Origin: Halovulum sp039180525
Lineage (GTDB): Bacteria; Pseudomonadota; Alphaproteobacteria; Rhodobacterales; Rhodobacteraceae
Assembly: GCA_039180525.1 (NCBI GenBank)
Contig: JBCDDF010000013.1
Coordinates: forward strand, 1 to 64,000
Length of the DNA stretch: 64,000 nucleotides
Direction of reading: 5' to 3'
Shown: piece by piece, positions 52,149 through 64,000 of the stretch
How the letters are laid out: the number at the start of each line of letters is the position of its first letter
Position numbering within the stretch: position 1 is the stretch's first letter
The notes under the pieces: generated by a model
Database searches by the model: none
The model's input: the letters and a program-made list of their open reading frames with translations, nothing else
What the model was told of the DNA's origin: nothing
Made by a program: the position numbers and the translations under genes

Positions 52149-52847
52149 ATGGGCAAGTTGAGCAAACGCACGAAAGCCGCGCGCAGCGCCTTTGACGGAA
52201 AGGCGCAGGTGAGCATCGAAGAAGCGGTGAGCCTGGTGAAGGGCAATGCCTCGGCCAAGTTCGACGAAACCGTCGAGATCGCGATGAATTTGGGCGTCGA
52301 TCCGCGCCACGCCGACCAGATGGTGCGCGGCACGGTCGCGCTTCCCAACGGCACCGGCAAGGATGTGCGCGTGGCGGTGTTCGCCCGCGGACCCAAGGCG
52401 GAAGAGGCGGAGGCCGCGGGTGCGGATATCGTCGGCGCCGAGGATCTGATGGAGACGATCCAGGGCGGCAAGATCGAGTTCGACCGCTGCATCGCGACCC
52501 CGGACATGATGCCGATCGTCGGTCGGCTGGGAAAGATCCTGGGCCCGCGCAACCTTATGCCGAACCCCAAGGTCGGCACGGTGACCGTGGACGTCAAAGC
52601 GGCGGTTGAGGCCGCGAAGGGCGGCGAGGTTCAGTTCAAGGCGGAAAAGGCCGGTGTCGTGCATGCCGGGATCGGCAAGGCGTCCTTCGACGAGGGAAAG
52701 CTGGCGGAGAATGTCCGGGCGTTCGTCTCGGCGGTCAACAGGGCCAAGCCGTCGGGCGCCAAGGGGACCTATGTGAAAAAGATCGCGCTGAGTTCCACGA
52801 TGGGACCCGGCGTGACCCTGGATGTGGCGGCGGCCACGGCGGAATAG
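52149..52847 (+). CDS. rplA: 50S ribosomal protein L1
   Basis: 232 residues from ATG 52149, 4 bp after the rplK stop. L1 stalk protein and translational repressor of its own operon. Motifs: MGKLSKRTKAARSAFDG, FDETVEIAMNLGVDPRHADQMVRG, LGKILGPRNLMPNPKVGTVT (signature) and KGTYVKKIALSSTMGPGVTLD. Confidence 0.97.
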   Translation: MGKLSKRTKAARSAFDGKAQVSIEEAVSLVKGNASAKFDETVEIAMNLGVDPRHADQMVRGTVALPNGTGKDVRVAVFARGPKAEEAEAAGADIVGAEDLMETIQGGKIEFDRCIATPDMMPIVGRLGKILGPRNLMPNPKVGTVTVDVKAAVEAAKGGEVQFKAEKAGVVHAGIGKASFDEGKLAENVRAFVSAVNRAKPSGAKGTYVKKIALSSTMGPGVTLDVAAATAE

Positions 52848-52855
52848 GAGTTTCA

Positions 52856-52880
52856 AGGATGGGGTCGAACCCCATCCTAC
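52856..52880 (-). repeat. GTAGGATGGG palindrome (REP-like), copy 1
   Basis: Arms AGGATGGGG and CCCCATCCT (9 bp, perfect) flank TCGAA, 9 bp after the rplA stop. Read on the minus strand it becomes GTAGGATGGGGTTCG..., the same as copy 2 on the plus strand, so copies 1 and 2 form an inverted pair. Confidence 0.75.
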
Positions 52881-52931
52881 GCGGGCGGTGGGACAGACCG
52901 GTCGCGCGAAAGATCGGGATGGCGACATCCT

Positions 52932-52955
52932 GTAGGATGGGGTTCCACCCCATCC
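52932..52955 (+). repeat. GTAGGATGGG palindrome (REP-like), copy 2
   Basis: Arms GGATGGGG and CCCCATCC (8 bp, perfect) flank TTCCA. A second small palindrome, CATCCT-GT-AGGATG, overlaps its left edge (52926-52939), allowing an alternative fold. It is inverted relative to copy 1, about 50 bp away. Confidence 0.75.
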
Positions 52956-53165
52956 GTTCCCAGGGGCTCAACCGGCCCCGATTGTCCGAGACGGTGGGTG
53001 CCGGCAATGGCTTAATCTCCTGCCCGAGACGGGGAGCGAACGGAACAGTCGGGCGCGCGCGCCGGGCGGTTTTGGGCGGGACCCGGAAAAAGGACCGCAA
53101 CCGGCCCGCGATGACGCGGGCTGAAACTGAGCCGGGGGGCAACCCCCATAGACTGGAGCAAACAG

Positions 53166-53684
53166 GTGGATAGAGCCGCAAAAGAAGCTGTTGTCGATGA
53201 ACTCGGCCAGATCTTCACGGACTCTGGTGTGGTCGTTGTGGCGCACTACACCGGCCTTTCTGTTGCTGAGATGACCGATTTCCGGTCCCGCATGCGCGAA
53301 GCAGGCGGGTCGGTGCGTGTCGCCAAGAACCGGCTCGCCAAAATCGCCCTGGACGGTAAGCCCTGCGCCTCGATCGCGGGTCTGCTGGAGGGTCAGACGG
53401 TGCTCGCCTATAGCGAAGACCCGGTCACGGCCGCGAAAGTGGTCGAGGCCTATGCCAAGGACAACGACAAGCTCGAAATCCTCGGCGGTGCTATGGGAGA
53501 GACCGCGCTGGACCGCAATGGGGTCAAGAGCGTCGCAGCCATGCCGTCCCGCGAGGAACTGATCGCGGATATCGCCGGCATGCTGGGTGCTCCGGCCGCG
53601 AACCTTGCGGGTGCGATCGGCGCGCCGGCTGCCAATATCGCGTCGATCCTGTCGACGATCGAAGAGCGGGCCGAGGCGGCATAG
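53166..53684 (+). CDS. rplJ: 50S ribosomal protein L10
   Basis: 172 residues with a GTG start at 53166 preceded by GGAG; no closer in-frame ATG gives the conserved MDRAAKEAVVDELGQIF opening. RNA-binding part: SGVVVVAHYTGLSVAEMTDFR and VRVAKNRLAKIAL. The C-terminal helix, with two GAPAAN repeats, anchors L7/L12 dimers. It autoregulates rplJL. Confidence 0.96.
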   Translation: MDRAAKEAVVDELGQIFTDSGVVVVAHYTGLSVAEMTDFRSRMREAGGSVRVAKNRLAKIALDGKPCASIAGLLEGQTVLAYSEDPVTAAKVVEAYAKDNDKLEILGGAMGETALDRNGVKSVAAMPSREELIADIAGMLGAPAANLAGAIGAPAANIASILSTIEERAEAA

Positions 53685-53764
53685 CGGAAAGCAGCAATAC
53701 CGGGCCGGGCGCGCCGCTGGTGCATACCGGATCTGACACTTGAAAAACGGACGGAACTGAATAG

Positions 53765-54148
53765 ATGGCTGACATCAAGAAACTCGCCGAAGAGATCGTT
53801 GGGCTGACGCTGCTCGAGGCCTCGGAACTGAAACAACTCCTGAAAGACGAATACGGGATCGAACCCGCCGCGGGCGGCGCGGTGATGATGGCCGGTCCCG
53901 CCGCAGGTGGCGATGCCGGTGCGGCGGCCGAAGAAAAGGATGAATTCGACGTCATCCTGCTCGAAGCCGGCGACAAGAAGATCAATGTCATCAAAGAGGT
54001 GCGCGCCATCACCGGCCTGGGCCTGAAAGAGGCGAAGGATCTGGTCGAGGCCGGTGGCAAGGCGGTCAAGGAAGCCGCGTCCAAGGACGAAGCCGAGGAG
54101 ATCAAGAAAAAGCTCGAAGAGGCTGGCGCCAAGGTCGAGTTGAAGTAA
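53765..54148 (+). CDS. rplL: 50S ribosomal protein L7/L12
   Basis: 127 residues. N-terminal dimerisation domain MADIKKLAEEIVGLTLLEASELKQLL, Ala/Gly-rich hinge (AAGGDAGAAAEE), and a C-terminal factor-binding domain EKDEFDVILLEAGDKKINVIKEVRAITGLGLKEAKDLVE. Stalk protein that recruits elongation factors. The stop is followed by the structured rpoB leader. Confidence 0.98.
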   Translation: MADIKKLAEEIVGLTLLEASELKQLLKDEYGIEPAAGGAVMMAGPAAGGDAGAAAEEKDEFDVILLEAGDKKINVIKEVRAITGLGLKEAKDLVEAGGKAVKEAASKDEAEEIKKKLEEAGAKVELK

Positions 54149-54382
54149 GCCGCGGGCCTTTGGGCACCGCGCGCCATTCATGGTTGGGCTGGTCCCGTTT
54201 TCGGGACCGGCCCGTTTGCGTCTCTTTCAGCGTTTTTGCGAAAACGCTGAGACAGGTGCAACCGGTCCGGGTGCGGGAGTTGGGCATTCCCGCAAGCATA
54301 GGACCCTTTGCCCCTTGGCAGGGCTTTCGCACGCGTAGACCCGGCGCGTGCGGGGGCCGAGCAGAAAAGGTATGCGACACAC
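54149..54382 (+). promoter_or_regulatory. Structured rplL-rpoB leader with two hairpins
   Basis: Hairpin 1 at 54191-54208: GGTCCCG, TTTT loop, CGGGACC. Hairpin 2 at 54228-54249: CAGCGTTTT, TGCG loop, AAAACGCTG, extendable by flanking TCTC/GAGA. They lie 40-100 bp after the rplL stop and 130-190 bp before rpoB, where partial attenuation sets the rpoBC:rpl ratio in bacteria. It may match the Rhodo-rpoB RNA motif that I recall upstream of rpoB in Rhodobacterales; I could not run the covariance model. Confidence 0.55.
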
Positions 54383-58509
<4,127 letters not shown>

Positions 58510-58513
<4 letters not shown>

Positions 58514-58536
58514 GATGGGTTTGAAACCCATCCTAC
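58510..58536. repeat. GTAGGATGGG palindrome (REP-like), copy 3, across the rpoB stop
   Basis: Two perfect 13-bp arms, GTAGGATGGGTTT and AAACCCATCCTAC, around one G. The rpoB TAG (58511-58513) is inside the left arm. It belongs with the pair after rplA. It fills half of the short rpoB-rpoC gap and would form a strong mRNA hairpin there. Confidence 0.8.
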
Positions 58537-58590
58537 CCCGCCGCGCGCGGGCGAAGTCGTCCTCCAGAAAAGAGAATTGAGGTCACACGC

Positions 58591-62814
<4,224 letters not shown>

Positions 62815-62836
62815 CCCACAGGCCAATGATCAAACG

Positions 62837-62870
62837 CGCCGCCGGAACAGCGTTTCGGCGGCGTTTTTTT
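62837..62870 (+). terminator. Rho-independent terminator of rpoC
   Basis: Perfect 8-bp GC stem CGCCGCCG / CGGCGGCG with an 11-nt loop, followed by seven T residues (62864-62870), 23 bp after the rpoC stop. The clearest intrinsic terminator in the window. Confidence 0.9.
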
Positions 62871-63119
62871 GTGGCGGCCTTGGAGCGCGCTCCTACGCCC
62901 GCCTTGCTTTCGCGGCAGGGAAGGCCCCCGACCGCCGCGATCGTCGTGGCCGCCTAACCCGCAGCAGGCCTCCGCACGCGGCCCCCCGTCACCGGGCAGT
63001 GCGGGGTTCCCTATTGGCTCTGGTGCGGCCCGCCGCGGCGCGAACGGCGGATGCCGAAGGCAAAAAACCATTGCGAGGCAAAGAAATGGACATGTGGGTC
63101 CTGTGCGGGAATTCGGCTG

Positions 63120-63148
63120 TTGACAGCCTTCGTCGCCAGACGTACACA
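63120..63148 (+). promoter_or_regulatory. Predicted promoter of the rpsL-rpsG operon
   Basis: TTGACA at 63120-63125 (perfect consensus), a 17-bp spacer, TACACA at 63143-63148. Transcription should start near 63155, giving a leader of about 195 nt before rpsL, long enough for regulation. Confidence 0.7.
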
Positions 63149-63159
63149 GCGCCCGCTCT

Positions 63160-63178
63160 AGGAGAGATGCTCTCCTGA
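63160..63178 (+). promoter_or_regulatory. 5'-end leader hairpin with three-codon ORF
   Basis: AGGAGAG, ATG, CTCTCCT: a perfect 7-bp stem with the loop ATG (63160-63176). The loop starts a minimal ORF ATG-CTC-TCC-TGA (63167-63178) behind a purine-rich AGGAG. It would be within about 10 nt of the predicted RNA 5' end. It could stabilise the transcript or be a translated mini-ORF. Confidence 0.4.
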
Positions 63179-63201
63179 AAACATAGCCTTCACAGGCGGT
63201 C

Positions 63202-63342
63202 ATGACCCGGGCATCGGCCCCGGTCCTCTGGAATTTCGCCGCGACGGGCCCCGGTGATGGGACCCCGCTCGTGGCGCTTTTCGCGTTTCGCGCCGTCGGG
63301 TGCGGCGCGGTGCGAATGAAAGATGGGATGAGACGGGGTTAG
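63202..63342 (+). CDS. Possible 46-residue upstream ORF in the rpsL leader
   Basis: An ATG at 63202 opens a frame ending in TAG at 63340-63342, seven bases before the rpsL ATG. The product (MTRASAPVLWNFAATG...) resembles nothing I know. A weak AGGCGG precedes the start. Its stop sits over the rpsL ribosome-binding site (AGGA), so translation of it could couple to rpsL. Chance is a real alternative in GC-rich DNA. Confidence 0.2.
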   Translation: MTRASAPVLWNFAATGPGDGTPLVALFAFRAVGCGAVRMKDGMRRG

Positions 63343-63349
63343 GAACCGC

Positions 63350-63721
63350 ATGCCAACGATCCAACAGCTGATCCGCAAACCGCGGCAGCCCAAAGTCAAA
63401 CGGTCCAAGTCGCTTCACTTGGAAAGCTGCCCGCAAAAGCGCGGCGTCTGCACGCGTGTCTACACGACGACGCCGAAAAAGCCGAACTCGGCCATGCGGA
63501 AGGTCGCCAAGGTGCGCCTGACCAATGGCTATGAGGTGATCAGCTATATCCCCGGCGAAAGTCACAACCTGCAGGAACACTCCGTGGTTCTGATCCGCGG
63601 CGGCCGGGTGAAGGATTTGCCGGGCGTGCGCTATCACATCCTTCGCGGTGTGCTGGACACCCAGGGCGTGAAGGACCGCAAGCAGCGGCGGTCGAAATAC
63701 GGCGCCAAGCGGCCGAAGTAA
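63350..63721 (+). CDS. rpsL: 30S ribosomal protein S12
   Basis: 123 residues, standard length: MPTIQQLIRKPRQPKVKRSKSLHLESCPQKRGVCTRVYTTTPKKPNSAMRKVAKVRLTNG. The decoding-site segments TTTPKKPNSAMRK and GGRVKDLPGVRYH retain the lysines (TPKKPNS, RVKDLPG) associated with streptomycin sensitivity. AGGA lies 8 nt before the ATG. Confidence 0.99.
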   Translation: MPTIQQLIRKPRQPKVKRSKSLHLESCPQKRGVCTRVYTTTPKKPNSAMRKVAKVRLTNGYEVISYIPGESHNLQEHSVVLIRGGRVKDLPGVRYHILRGVLDTQGVKDRKQRRSKYGAKRPK

Positions 63722-63733
63722 GGGAGAGACACG

Positions 63734-64000
63734 ATGTCCCGACGTCACCGCGCCGAAAAACGCGAAGTTCTGCCCGACGCCAAGTATGGCGACGTGGTGC
63801 TGACCAAATTCATGAACAACCTGATGTATGACGGCAAGAAATCTGTCGCCGAAGGCATCGTCTACGGCGCGCTGACCCGTGTCGAAGACCGGTTGAAGAA
63901 AGAGCCCGTGGAAGTGTTTCACGAGGCTCTGGACAACATCAAGCCGGCGGTGGAAGTGCGGTCCCGCCGGGTCGGCGGCGCCACCTATCAGGTGCCCGTC
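63734..64000 (+). CDS. rpsG: 30S ribosomal protein S7 (partial, runs off the right edge)
   Basis: The first 89 residues are present: MSRRHRAEKREVLPDAKYGDVVLTKFMNNLMYDGKKSVAE... to VRSRRVGGATYQVPV, the conserved 16S rRNA-binding motif. Starts 12 bp after rpsL with GGGAGAG upstream. fusA and tuf would normally follow. Confidence 0.98.
   Translation, partial: MSRRHRAEKREVLPDAKYGDVVLTKFMNNLMYDGKKSVAEGIVYGALTRVEDRLKKEPVEVFHEALDNIKPAVEVRSRRVGGATYQVPV

Larger units (their letters stand above)
52848..53165. other. rplA-rplJ intergenic region (L10 leader plus repeat pair)
   Basis: 318 bp without a gene. The first 110 bp hold two inverted copies of the GTAGGATGGG palindrome. The second half (about 52975-53050) has paired CGAGACGG motifs flanking GGTGCCGGCAATGGCTTAATC-type sequence, which probably forms the L10(L12)4-binding autoregulatory leader expected before rplJ. 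No -35/-10 pair is convincing. Confidence 0.45.
62815..63349. other. rpoC-rpsL intergenic region
   Basis: 535 bp. In order: rpoC terminator (62837-62870), about 240 bp of GC-rich sequence with no recognised feature, the promoter of the rpsL operon (63120-63148), a small hairpin with a 3-codon ORF (63160-63178), and a 46-codon ORF (63202-63342) ending just before rpsL. Confidence 0.7.

Overview
The window is GC-rich chromosomal DNA from an alphaproteobacterium, most likely a member of the Rhodobacterales (Rhodobacter/Roseobacter group). The signs are the pckA | chvI-chvG-hprK-rapZ-EIIA-HPr arrangement, a RibB with a dead GTP-cyclohydrolase half, a methylsuccinyl-CoA-dehydrogenase-like enzyme with ETF genes, HlyU beside rpoD, and the secE-nusG-rplKAJL-rpoBC-rpsLG order. 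It is mostly core genome. The only clear mobile-element trace is a transposase tail at the left edge.

Layout. 1-2.6 kb: IS630-type transposase end, then ribD, nrdR, a YjbQ protein and a small hypothetical gene (all minus). 2.8-7.7 kb: hlyU, rpoD, dnaG and a small membrane protein (minus). 7.7-9.6 kb: rluD and rpoH (plus). 9.9-14.3 kb: oligopeptidase F, a small secreted protein, an EEP-fold hydrolase, a DjlA-like co-chaperone and a GNAT acetyltransferase (minus). 14.3-22.1 kb: fused 5-oxoprolinase (plus), acyl-CoA dehydrogenase (probably Mcd, minus), TSUP permease (plus), gamma-glutamyltransferase (minus). 22.4-28.8 kb: pckA (minus) divergent from chvI-chvG-hprK-rapZ-EIIA-HPr (plus). 28.9-35.1 kb: cytochrome b561 and YceI; hbd, DUF1330, etfA, etfB, PduO-type adenosyltransferase, a two-helix membrane protein and an SDR (minus). 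35.2-38.5 kb: EamA transporter and parC (plus). 38.5-46.3 kb: an eight-gene minus-strand operon, DUF4129-like / DUF4350-like / MoxR / DUF58 / SpoIIM-like / RDD / two polytopic proteins, in which every junction overlaps. 46.4-50.6 kb: nusB, ribH, ribB, ribE, an AHSA1 protein and an ArsR regulator (minus). 50.6-64 kb: secE, nusG, rplK, rplA, rplJ, rplL, rpoB, rpoC, rpsL and the start of rpsG (plus).

How the genes fit together. ETF, the acyl-CoA dehydrogenase, 3-hydroxybutyryl-CoA dehydrogenase and cobalamin adenosyltransferase fit acyl-CoA/ethylmalonyl-CoA metabolism, and an ACGT-type palindrome upstream of etfB looks like an acyl-CoA-catabolism operator. Gamma-glutamyltransferase, oxoprolinase and a TSUP permease could form a loose glutathione/sulfur salvage group. 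The riboflavin genes are split into two same-strand blocks about 48 kb apart, one ending at the transposase tail. The least understood unit is the MoxR/DUF58/SpoIIM/RDD operon.

Non-coding content. There are three families of short interspersed elements: a GTAGGATGGG palindrome in the rpl-rpo cluster, a CCCGGG-TTGA-CCCGGG palindrome, and a CTTCTTTGTTCC motif downstream of genes. Other items are a triple 30-bp tandem hairpin repeat, a two-hairpin leader before rpoB, a clear rpoC terminator, and a structured rpsL leader with tiny upstream ORFs. I saw no tRNA, rRNA or CRISPR array. Gene boundaries come from reading frames, overlaps and ribosome-binding sites; no database search was run.
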